Positions 47,215-58,000 of a stretch of 64,000 bases of DNA are shown in pieces (position 1 is the stretch's first letter; every line of letters begins with the position of its first letter). The position numbers and the translations under genes are program-made. Origin of the DNA: Siphonodentalium dalli (lineage: Eukaryota > Mollusca > Scaphopoda > Gadilida > Siphonodentaliidae); assembly GCA_032622095.1 (NCBI GenBank), contig CP136064.1, positions 264,655,863-264,719,862 on the forward strand, in the 5' to 3' direction. The notes below the pieces were generated by a model, which was not told the DNA's origin, did no database searches, and saw only the letters and a list, made by a program, of their open reading frames with translations.

Positions 47215-48009
47215 ATTCAATGCCGAAGATGCAATGTCTTTATCAGTTCCGGAAATAGTAATCCAGTTCTGCTCAAACACAATTTGATTGGTGCTCTAAA
47301 ATTATTAAATAGTTGAAAAGAGGGACATGGTCTCAAGCCCGAGATTAACCAAGCAAGCACAACTCACCACTTTAGCTTACCGCTATTGTATAATACTGTT
47401 ACGAATAGTTATCGGTATTGCTCACAACCTGTTAGTGGTGTGTGAGTTCAAATGCTTGAGGTTATGATGCTGATGCTCATTTCCATTTTAGCAGCGGGAA
47501 GAAATACAGAAGTGTCTTTGGTGGCGTATATCTTTGTTTTACAAGTGATTTAGTTCACGTTTTCACAGAAAATAATCCTCAGGATATTTACATTCACCTC
47601 CCGTCATAAGTTTTCACACAAAATCTAAATCGCTATGTCAATAAATTGCAACACCTTGTCACAAAACAATTGACATTTTTTATTTGGTTGAAAGTGGCCG
47701 GATAATAGGGTGACCTAATTTGATGCGCAAATTAGCACTTCTAGTTTATTATCGAAAAACATCCAGTTCGAGAGTAGAATACATCAGCTACATGTATTGT
47801 AGCTGTATTCTCACATTTGCCAGACTTGTTCACGATGAAATTCACTACCTGGACCCCAGTCCATCAAGTGCTCATCACTACATCAGGCATCACTCCATGT
47901 CTTTAAAACTGAAAATGAAATGTATAATATCAGCTACAAAGACAATACATGTAGGTAACTCACAGTTGGCCATTATAAATAAATATATGGAATTCAAGGG
48001 GGAGGTCAA

Positions 48010-48385
48010 GTGAACAATTTTAATGGGGATTTGCATGCAAATTTGTGAGCAAAAGTTACAGAGTTGCACATACTTCTGAGTATACTTGATAATGATATGG
48101 TATTGGAAACAACAGCTATTTATCTGGCTTAGTAAATTATAAACTTTTGCAATAAATATATTTTTGAGAATTTTATTCTGGAATTACATCACTTGACCTA
48201 CATTTGAAAAATAAATATAAAATTAAAAAATAAATACACCAACATTATAATGGAACAGAGTTCCAAGCGGACCCGCCAGATTGTTCCAATACCACATCAA
48301 GTCACACTCAGAAGTATGTGCAACTCTGTAACTTTTGCCCCATAGATTTGCATGGAAATCCCCATTCAAAATTGGTCTTAAAGGC
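48010..48385. mobile_element. inverted-repeat MITE
   Basis: The left arm (GGGGATTTGCATG, AAAGTTACAGAGTTGCACAT, ACTTCTGAGT) is matched in inverse near 48290-48365 (ACTCAGAAGTATGTGCAACT, CTGTAACTTTTGCC, CATGGAAATCCCC). Part of the right inner arm is repeated at about 48660-48735. No ORF. Confidence 0.6.
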
Positions 48386-48537
48386 TGCTGGTGTCAGAAT
48401 AATTCAATAAGACTAAGAGGCTAAGAGGGTAATCTTATTAATATATTTAGTTCAGTCATGAATGTAGGATGGAAGCAGCAATCTGCTAAAGCAGTCATGT
48501 TGTCCTAATTAATATTATGTTGCTAGGCTATTCTGCC

Positions 48538-48662
48538 GCAAAAATGACACAACTTTGTACTTAGTATGTTACTGCTAAGCCATTGAAATTGGGGAATAAA
48601 GTGTGCCAATTTTAAAGGCTGAGCAGTAACATACTAAGTACAAAGTTGTGTCATTTTTGCAG
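48538..48662. repeat. 125-bp hairpin
   Basis: AAAAATGACACAACTTTGTA and CTTAGTATGTTACTGCT are exactly inverted at 48625-48659 around a loop of about 45 bp. Lies between two partial copies of the 48010-48385 family and may be an insertion into it. Confidence 0.7.
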
Positions 48663-48739
48663 AGTTCCAAGTGGACCCACCAGATAAATACCTGTTGTTT
48701 CCAATACCACATCAAGTCACACTCACAAGTATGTTAAAC

Positions 48740-49878
48740 ATCAGTTTACCATGGCTTTGCCATGGCACTTAATATTCAAATGACTGTCATTTGCCCTCTG
48801 CCCCATTTTATCACACCTCTCAGCATATACGTGACGCCGCATCTTGCAAGGGATGGTAGCTTCCAAGAACACAGCTATCACCGCTGTTCAACTCATATTG
48901 GCAATATTTAATTGTGTCAAAGTCTCTCCCAAGATAATGGTACAGGTACAACTGATGAGTTGTTGAATCATCTGTCTTTATCTGACCCCAGGTAGGTGAA
49001 TATAATCAACCGAAAGAATTGAGATCGTCAAGAGAACAGTTTTAGAATATGTGCACTTTCAAGAAACTGTTGACGAAAATACAATAAATGAAATAAAAAA
49101 ATTACAAATCTGTTTTAATTGCATAGTGTTCTCAATTGTACCCCTAGGTGTTTCTTCCCCTGTTAACTTATAGCATCCCTAGCTGTCATCACAGTACACA
49201 TAGATGACATAAATACACTTACAACATTCCGTTTTCATGCTGTGATACACAATCAGTGGCGAGAAACTTTATATAAAGTTGTGATCATTGTCGCTAATCG
49301 ATAAAGTGCATGAAACACGTGGATATAACTTTTGGCCATTGTCATGTATTTATGTGATTTATTTCGTCGGTAATACACAGAGCAAGGCGTCAGATATTCA
49401 CTAATGATAGACCATAGAAATCAGTTGATATAATTATAAATGATTAATGTACGTTTTCTTTTTGCATTATTAATATATAAAAAAAAACATCACCAAAGTT
49501 AATGTCAGTCGCCATGTTAAATTACTACCCAATACGTCCATGACCTTATTAAACACACTGCAGTACATCAAAGGAACAAACAACATTGTGATATGATTAT
49601 GTGACAATTAAAAACAACTTGTGACAAGCTACTGTCAGAATTTTCACTCTGATTGGTTAACAGATATCAATGCCCCAGGGATGGAATTACAAATTGAGCA
49701 TCATTGTGAATCTAAAAAGTGAATGATAATTTCTTAAGATGCACAAAATACTGCCCTCTCCCCTTCGGTGCCACTAATTTCTCTGCATAGCTTACAGTAT
49801 GCTTTTTGAGTTTCACTACTTTCATACTCGCATGTGTAGCTTGTGCAGCCCAGACCCAGGCATATCTACTGTTTGCCT
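48740..49878. other. intergenic, no gene recognised
   Basis: No supported gene or repeat. Confidence 0.4.
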
Positions 49879-49883
49879 TTTAA

Positions 49884-50266
49884 CCCTTTACCCAACAGAA
49901 GGGCCCTGTGCCAATGCATTCTCTTATATATGCGAGTCGACCATAGGTCGCCTCGCATATATAAGAGAATGCATTGGCTTAACACATTAAAAATTGTTAA
50001 AGAATGTAAGAAAAAATGGAAAAAAGTGTTTAAAAAAGATTTTTTTTAGGCCAATGCATTCTCTTATATATGCGAGGCGACCTATGGTCGACTCGCATAT
50101 ATAAGAGAATGCATTGGCACAGGGTTAACTGTAACTATCACAATGTGGTCAAGGAGCCGGTTCCAATGATATCCATATCTGTATGGTTCTATTGAGACAG
50201 ACCGAAGATATTTTAGGCTGTTGAAGCTTTATTTGGCCGGTTTTGGCCGGTTTGTTGGGTAAAGGG
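49884..50266 (-). mobile_element. piggyBac-like MITE, copy 6, inverted
   Basis: A 383-bp copy with TTAA on both sides (49880-49883 and 50267-50270), in the same orientation as copy 5, with both hairpins intact. Confidence 0.9.
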
Positions 50267-50417
50267 TTAACCATGTTTCATTATTTAGAACTGCCACTAG
50301 TAACTTTTAATTTCAACTTCAAGGACAAAAAAATACATGTACCCGGAATTTACGTCACTTATTTATACAAGCGCAGTTGTGAGTAAACAATAACATATAA
50401 ACAGTAAACAACTATAA

Positions 50418-50683
50418 CCCTTTCATGACTGGAGCCTCCTGAAAATTAGCGAAAACCCTGTGCCAATGCATTCTCTTATATATGCGAGTCTCCCATAAGG
50501 CGCCTCGCATATACAGTATAAGTGAATGCATTGGCCTAACAATATTTACCTTGACCTTGTAAGCTAGTACATTCTCTTAAATATGCGAGGCTCCCTATGG
50601 GAGACTCACATATACATGTATAAGAGAATGCACTGGCACAGGATTTATTATGCTGCACCAGCGCAGCTCCCTTAATGAAAGGG
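50418..50683 (+). mobile_element. second TTAA-type MITE family, best-preserved copy
   Basis: A 266-bp copy with CCCTTTCATGACTGGAGCC at the left (preceded by ATAA) and GCAGCTCCCTTAATGAAAGGG at the right, followed by TTAA (50684-50687). Two hairpins built on the CAATGCATTCTCTTATATAT word flank TAACAATATTTACCTTGACC. Confidence 0.78.
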
Positions 50684-50689
50684 TTAACA

Positions 50690-51620
50690 TGCAGGTCATT
50701 GGCGTCACTATTTTAGCAATGATGTTACCTGCATTTATGTATTGTATCACTTACGAATTCACCATTTCACGGCCGCGTAACTGCTATGGCAATTACCACA
50801 TCACGTTATCTGCATGATAACTGTATTACTTATAAATACACCGCGTTTACGGCTGCAGAAATTACCACGGCATTGCTGATTGCCGTGGCTAATTTCAACT
50901 ACAATAAACTTGAGAACATGACAAACCGCAGAATGGGATGGATTTGCTGAACAGAATGACAATCTGCAAAACAACTTGAAATTGCATGGGACGGCCGATA
51001 TATTGAGGAATTTTGGTGTTTAATGAAAGGCTGATATTGCTCAAAGTAGTTATTTTTACAAATATTAAATCCAAACTGACAACACACACTGTCATTATTA
51101 TATTATTCATTATTAATTAAATTCAGTGACTCTCAATTGCAAAAATCGTTTTCGTTACTTTATCGCCGATAGTTGCATCCCGAATCGAGAAGTAAATATT
51201 TACAATTGAGCGTAGTTCAGATGATGTTTTCTATGGAGTGGTACAGTAGATGCTACATTCCTCCTGTTGGCATAGTGCCTGAATACTAACTTAACAGTTT
51301 AACGCACCCGAACAAGTCCATAATATGACGTTAATATATTAAATATATTAACCCTGCCACTGACCGGACACCAGAAGTTTCATTATTTGGTCAACGACTA
51401 ACCTACATAGTGATAAACCTATGACCACAAGCAAACTTGGTATTAAATGAAGTTTAGCATCTATTGCACAACATGAATTTATTCATTTGACTGAAGGTAT
51501 TGCTTTTGTACATCTAGAGACCGATTAACCCACACATGCGAAGGTGCCACGAAACATCGAAAAATAATCAACCCTTTCTTCAATCATGACATGAACACAT
51601 GCCAAGCTGTGTATTAAAAA
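50690..51620. other. intergenic, no gene recognised
   Basis: No supported gene. Two related blocks near 50700-50760 and 50790-50890 (ATTCACCATTTCACGGCC, ATACACCGCGTTTACGGC) suggest an old duplication. Confidence 0.4.
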
Positions 51621-51624
51621 AATT

Positions 51625-51885
51625 GGAATTTTGTTATTTTTTTATAAAATTGCGTTTTTTGGATTTAGGACATAGCACTCCAGCACTCCTTGCTTTGACA
51701 AAGAGAAAATGATATGAGAGTCTGAAAATACTAAATAAAAAAGGATTTTTGGAAAATTTTAAAATGAATGGATTTTTCGAAATTGTTATTTTTTGGTAAA
51801 ATTGCGTTTTTTGGATTTAGGACATAGTACTCCAGCACTCTTTGCTTTGACAAAGAGAAAATGATATGAGAGTCTGAAAATACTC
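51625..51885 (+). repeat. 152-bp direct duplication
   Basis: The block from AAATTGCGTTTTTTGGATTT through GATATGAGAGTCTGAAAATA occurs at about 51648-51750 and again at about 51800-51884, with few mismatches. Confidence 0.8.
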
Positions 51886-51889
51886 AGCA

Positions 51890-53315
51890 TAAAGACATCA
51901 AGATAATCATATTGGCAGGCCTTAATATTCCCCACAACTCACAGCATTTACCGATGTCCCCAAATTATAGAAATGTCCCCAAATTAGAAGGCACATTTGA
52001 CAAAATGTCATGCAAAATCACCCTTTTTATGATCTGTTTGTGTGTGTGTATATTGCTTCATTTGACCACAACAAATCAACTTTCTAACTTTTTTCAGGTT
52101 TGCATATACATGTACTAGTCGTTAGATTAATTAAATTTTAATTGGAAATACCCATGATCAGTGTGTTGGTGGACTTTCAAGCACCATACATCTATAAAAT
52201 GGCTTTGTTGATGTCAACTGATCCAATATTCCCAAGTGGTCAATAAATTGTGACCTACAAAACTTGAAAATATAAGGGTATTAACCATAACTTGCTGAAT
52301 GCTGATATAAGCCCAAGTTGCCAGGAAATGATATGGGGGCCATTGGTTCTTTCACCTTTCATATGCTTCAGAAACAACCAGACTGCCCCCCATTTTAGAC
52401 TTACTGTAAAAAAAAGCGCTGTACCCCCAATAGTCACAAGGGAGTACCCCCCCCCCCCCTCGCAAACCCACCACCTCGGTCCCCCAAAATGTCCCCAAAT
52501 TAGCATAATCTAAAGGCCTGATATTGGCTACCAGATAAAGCATAACAACTAAAAAAAATTACTATAATCACCATCTCACAACCTGACCCCCCCCCCCCCA
52601 CCCCATGCCCCCACCCCTTCTTGCCCATCTCTATACAATAATACACACATTGTAAATACGCACCCGCACTATATACACCCAATATACGTACACATAGCAC
52701 TGTATCATTATACAAGCATATGGGCCCTGCCCTTGCAAGTTAAACTATTTGTGGGGTCCTGTTGATATATATTTATTATAATTATATTGAATATGAAATA
52801 AATCTTATTGAATCTTGAATCTTACCTAAAGTAATACCATATGTAATCAGTCTCATATTTTATATCCAAGTGAATGATGGAAACACCACCTTTAAATATT
52901 TTTCCAATCATTTCCGCATCATGTATACAGTTGTATATTTAAGGTAGTTCTAGATCGCTAATTTCAAGTTGGTATGGTTGAAAGAATGGGTTAAACATCT
53001 GCCGATCATGATCGGCCTCTCGTTTCATCGGCGTCGATATATAGAGATTGCATGTTCGCCAAGTCAGTAGTGGTTTTACCACAGCCAAATTGTATATAAA
53101 AATGAATGCGTAGTATTATTCCAATTTTGTTTTTTGTTTTATAACTTGGTTAGCGGAACTGCCGACCCAAAAAAATTTGAAAAGAAAAAATGCGTATAAC
53201 TTTTTATTATTACCGCCGACCTGTATTTTTTTCACAATATACAGCAAATAAAATAATATAAATTATTTCTGTGTCTGATACATGTGATTATATTCAGTTT
53301 TGATGCTTTATTAAC
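51890..53315. other. intergenic, no gene recognised
   Basis: No supported gene. Two C-runs (about 52448-52460 and 52588-52598) occur in C-rich, purine-poor surroundings on the plus strand. Confidence 0.4.
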
Positions 53316-53318
53316 ATA

Positions 53319-53531
53319 CAGTAATGCTCTAATTAATCGACTCCTTAACCACATCAGAATTATGGGTATCTTTTCAGGATTTAGTCGGAAATATGGCTTG
53401 TTGCGATTCATCGGAAAGCTCTCACCGAGAGCTTTCATATGAATGGCAACAAGCCATATTTCCAACTAAATCATGAAAAGTTACCCATAATTCTGCTGTG
53501 GTTAAGGAGTCAATTAATTAGAGCATTACTG
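53319..53531. mobile_element. pogo/Tigger-like palindromic MITE, copy 1
   Basis: A 213-bp near-perfect palindrome with ends CAGTAATGCTCTAATTAATC and its inverse, flanked by TA on both sides (53317-53318, 53532-53533). TA duplication with CAGT ends is typical of Tc1/mariner relatives, and the AATTAATCGAC continuation is pogo/Tigger-like. The centre is GAAAGCTCTCACCGAGAGC. Confidence 0.8.
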
Positions 53532-53539
53532 TATATACT

Positions 53540-53995
53540 GTGACATACATGTAACTGTTACAGACCAACATGTTGATTTCTGGTCCTTTAGCCGATAAAG
53601 TTTATTGTGAAATAATCTATTTCAATTCTGGCTGGGGGTGCGAGCTGAAACACGTGGTTAGAATAATCCCTTGGCACACCCTACAGACCACATCCTTCAT
53701 CCGATTGTCACTAAACTTCATATAGATCTTCTGGGTGACCACTAGATGGGAGCCATCAAATTTGTCCAAATTCATTAAAAAACATGGCTGCCAGTGGCCA
53801 TCTTGAATTTCACATTTGAATCAATCGGCACACCCTGCAGCTCACATTTATTGGAGAAACATTTGAAAAGAAAATAATTTCATATACACAAAACAATCCC
53901 ATTACTGAAACTTTTGACTTTCCTTCTTCTTTATCATTCTAATCATTGCTCAGCACAAAATTAACTCCTTCCCAAGATGACCTGCAGTGTTATTG
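53540..53995. other. intergenic, diverged repeat remains
   Basis: CACACCCTACAGACCACATC and CACACCCTGCAGCTCACATT occur about 135 bp apart, and an ATCCGATTGTCACTAAACTTC motif resembles one near 59675. No gene. Confidence 0.35.
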
Positions 53996-53999
53996 AAAC

Positions 54000-54390
54000 T
54001 TTCATTAATGACTGGAGCTGCTCTGGTGCAGCATTAAATATCCTGTGCCAGTGCATTCTCTTATATATGCAAGAGCCTCACAAATATAAGAGAATACATT
54101 GGCAGGGCTCGATTTAACTGGATTTATATCGCAATTTACGATGCCATTTCCAATTTCTGGTAATCAATTTACAATGAAAAAACATGTATTGGAAGGGAAT
54201 GCTATAAAAAATCTACTCAGTGCTGCAAATTGCTATACAAATCAAATCGCCCCTGATTGGCCTAACAATATTTACATTGACCTTGTAAGCCAGTGCATTC
54301 TGTTATATATGCAAGGCTCCTTATATATAAGAGAATGCACTGACACAGGATATTTAATGCTGCACCATCGCAGCCCCCATCATGAAAGGG
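54000..54390 (+). mobile_element. second TTAA-type MITE family, copy with internal extra DNA
   Basis: Starts near TTAATGACTGGAGCTGC and ends CATCATGAAAGGG before TTAA (54391-54394). About 130 bp of unrelated sequence lies between its two hairpins (from about 54110 to 54255). It lies just upstream of the first DIS3L2-like exon found. Confidence 0.65.
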
Positions 54391-54444
54391 TTAATAATCA
54401 CTTTAACATTATTTGAAGCTGAAAATATTGTATACTTTTTGCAG

Positions 54445-55089
54445 TTTGTGAAACATCACATCCTACAATGGACTCAGATGACGCCACCAGACCAGTCGCC
54501 CAAGATGCTTCTTCAAACAAGGAAAAAGAATCAACTGTTACTCAAAATAGTGCACCAAATGAGAATGTGCAATGCGTTGGTGAGGTTGAGGTTGCTGCGG
54601 GTGATGGAAAACCAACAAAAGATAGCGCCAGTAGTAGTACATGTGATGGCACTTCCTCAGTGAGAGAACCTCCACCAAAGTCAAGGTCTCGGAAGAAAAG
54701 AGAAAAAAAGGAAAATTGTTCAAAGGAACTTGAGGCACCGAAGACCATAGAGAAGCTTGAAGCCAGTTTCAAAGCTCTCAACATTCCTGATGGACAGAAC
54801 CCAGAAATTGCTTCGCAAAAAGGTGAAAAGGTAAAAAAGTCAAGAACCCGGAAGAAAATGCCTCCCAAGGATAAAGAGCCTGATGATGACGAATGGGAAA
54901 GTTATGATGAAGATGATTGTGCAAAAACTGATAAATTGACCAAACCAAAAAAGAAAAAGAAGACTCCGAAAAAAAGTGCTGACCCAAGTCAAATAAATAA
55001 ATCGAGTGTTAAGGTTGATACAGCAGAACAGAGTGGATCAGTTGCAGTCGCTTCAAATCTTCCCCTACATGTGGATGCTAGCTTCGAAG
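54445..55089 (+). CDS. DIS3L2: DIS3L2-like exon with start codon
   Basis: Acceptor TACTTTTTGCAG ends at 54444; 23 nt of 5' UTR; ATG at 54468; donor GAAG|GTCTGTG after 55089. Encodes residues 1-207 plus one base. Features are EKLEASFKALNIPDG (a short helical segment), several KKSR/RKK clusters, an acidic EPDDDEWESYDEDD and a KPKKKKKTPKK stretch that could be a nuclear-localisation or RNA-binding patch. Confidence 0.78.
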
Positions 55090-58000
55090 GTCTGTGTCTT
55101 TATATGTAACCATTATGCTAGTACAGTAATGCCCTAATTAATCGACTCCTCTCAGTGAGAGCTTTCCGATGAGTTGTTGTGGTAGCTTGTTAGTCTGATG
55201 ACTTGCTGATATCTTTGGAAAAAATAGACAAAAATAATTGTTCAAATTTCCAGGGGTGACATATTGCCGTTATTTTCAAACAAATTATGACATAGGTTCT
55301 TTAGTCTAGGAGATATTGGTGAACCTCTACATCCCATCCCCCCAGGACTCAACTTCACCCCACTAATTTTCTTTCTATTTGGATCATGCCAAGATTCCCA
55401 TCTTTTCCCACAGAGACAAACAAAAGGTGGTGAAATGTCAAAACAATAGCAATTTTTCGCATTTTGGTGGCCATCTTGGCCTCCATATTGGATTTTGGTG
55501 TCAGACTTTTGGCTAAATTGTAAGGGTTGTATATTAGCATATCGAATCGAGCGGAAAACAAGACTGCATGTGATACCATCTTTACTATAACAGCGGTCAA
55601 AGAGACCTGGTGCATATAAAAAAGATGGAGGCCATGATGGACGCCATCTTGTCTGGACTCTGGAGTATCTGCGCCCACTTTTTTTTCTTGTTAACAACTG
55701 AAAAAAAAATAGAGGAGGAATTAAGGAAGAAAATTAATGGCGTGAAATCCTGGGGGGGGGGGGGGGGGGTGTGCAGAGGTTGACCAATATTTCCTGGACT
55801 ACTCGGCCCTGGACATTGTCTCTGGTGTCATCACTTATAATCTGTTGTCTATCCATACATAGTCATTTCTACAATTTCATTACTCTAACCTGTTGAATAA
55901 AAGTGAAGACTGGAATGGTTGGGGGTGTAGGGAATAATCAATGACATTCCAATGTTTGTCACATGACTAACATATCCACAGATTATCTTTGTTCATGATG
56001 AGTTTACATTCACATTGAGACCTGTGGTTGCTGACCTAGTTTGAATTCTGACCGTAACATTCTGAGGTACATGTATAGTTGTATACTGGGATTGTCAGTT
56101 CTTCTTGTGACATTAATATTTGTGGATATATTCCTGAATATGGATCAACACTCTTTCAGAAGAGGTATGATGTACACATATATAGGGATGGTGCATAAGG
56201 GCATGCAGTGCGGGTTTGGAGGGGAGTGGGTAGTGAATACATTACAAGCCCATGTGGCAGTAACAGTAATCCCGAAATAAAATGATATCATCTCAAAGAT
56301 AAATACTTGTTTTTGCAAAAATTTGCATATTATGTTCAATTACTCAGCCTTTCAATAATAATGGTAGGTATATGTAAGTACTACAAGGTCCCATCTGCCC
56401 ATTGATAAAATCTTACTATAATACCGGAAATCTGTTATCTTTCAACATTCATACCATTTAAAGGTACCAGTAGCATTAAATGAGCTGACGTTGGTATCGC
56501 AGTGATAATTGAATGTAAAAAAAAACAGAAACTGTTTGTTGTTAAAATTCACAATTTCTATTAGTCGAGTATCCAGTTCCAACAATGGGACAAAATTTTA
56601 TTTGTCGATTTTGCCCAGTCTCTTTGAAATGCCAACGAAAATCCAAATGGATGTACGTTTCTAGATTTGTCCATTATATTTCATTTCTATGACAACGTGG
56701 CATTCCCAACATGACGTAATATACCAGGCCTTAAAATCCTTATGAGAATCAGAATCATGATTCTCATTTTGATTCACGTAAAAGTCTTGATTCCCTGTAG
56801 AAAAGCTTTGTTTTGATTCTCGCAAAATCTGATGGATTTTAAGGCCTGTATACTGTTTCAATAGTTATGAATACAACAAAATTTGAAAGAATAATCAGTC
56901 ATGAATATCATTGACTGAAAAAACTCGAAGATAATGTCCAAAAAATGGGCTAATTTTAGAATTTAAAGGGGTCTGTATATGCCCATGGGGCTACCAAGGC
57001 CAAGCCCTGGATTATATGCCGTAACACAGCTTATCACAAAGAATTTCATTTTTGCAGATAGTGGTACCGATGATACAAATGTGGGGAGAACTGAGTCCAG
57101 AGCATTGAATAAGGTTAGTAATATTTAGAGCTTATTACTTGGTTAGTCTGAAGCTTCCTGAATTTTTGCGAAAATCCCATGCCAATTGCATTCTCTTCAT
57201 GTCGCCCATAGTGCTTCTCACATATACATGTATAAGAGTATGCATTGGCCTAACAATATTTACATTGATCTTGTAAGCCAGTGCATTCTCTTATATATGA
57301 TAGGGAGACTCGTTTTACCGGTATAAGAGAAGGCATTGGCACAGGGTTTTTAATGCTGCACTGGCACAGCTCCTGTCATGACTTACCGGTGTATATTGTG
57401 CATTTTGAGGGGAAATAGTGGGTCAGAAAGTTATGACTTACAGACCGAAATCTACGGTAAATTAAAATGCGAGAGGCTGATTACTACTAAACATTCGCCA
57501 ACAAAGCGTTACCCAGGATGGTGCAGACAACTCTGCACGTGGTCCGCGCTATTGATCATGTCTTATTCAGGCACCAAGTGCAGGATTCCTTGCAATCTGT
57601 CGGTGATCGTTCGTCCTGAGTAAAAAGGGGGCTGAGCTAGGTCTGTGGCTATTTTGTGACCAATGTTATGTCAAGGTTGGGGAGTGAAATTATGGAGTAC
57701 ACATTTAGTTTGAAAAAAATCCATGGCTTCAAGTCAATATGGATATTCTCGTTTACCATTATGTTGAATACTGTACTGCCCTAAGTAAATGATTAATGGA
57801 AACGTGGTCCTCAGTTAAACTGCATTCAGTTAGACTTTAAATTATGTTATAAACTGCAAGACAACCAAGGATATTGTGGTTAAAGATATTTTGTGGACTT
57901 ATTTCATTGAATAAAACCAATCAGTTAGCATCCAAACATTTTCCCCATTGGGAGAATGTAGCATGAACTAAGATTGTTGAAAATTCCAACCACATCAACT

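Larger units (their letters stand above)
44449..47824. mobile_element. outer pair of long inverted repeats, 3.4 kb composite
   Basis: About 44449-44700 matches the inverse of about 47580-47824: GGCAAATGTGAGAATACAGC on the left against GCTGTATTCTCACATTTGCC on the right, then TTTTGTGACAAAGTGTTG against a matching inverse block. Arms are roughly 250 bp and moderately diverged. Target duplications are not evident. Inside are two further inverted-repeat pairs, a TTAA element and a C2H2-like ORF, so this is a nested composite of several insertions. Confidence 0.65.

Noticed and set aside
54099-54416. 105-codon ORF just upstream of the DIS3L2-like exon as an additional coding exon
   Set aside because: It runs through MITE hairpins and its end is not compatible with the acceptor at 54444.
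55242-55697. 151- and 107-codon minus-strand ORFs
   Set aside because: They overlap a dispersed inverted repeat (GGAGGCCATGATGGACGCCA and inverse) inside an intron of a plus-strand gene; no domain is recognisable.
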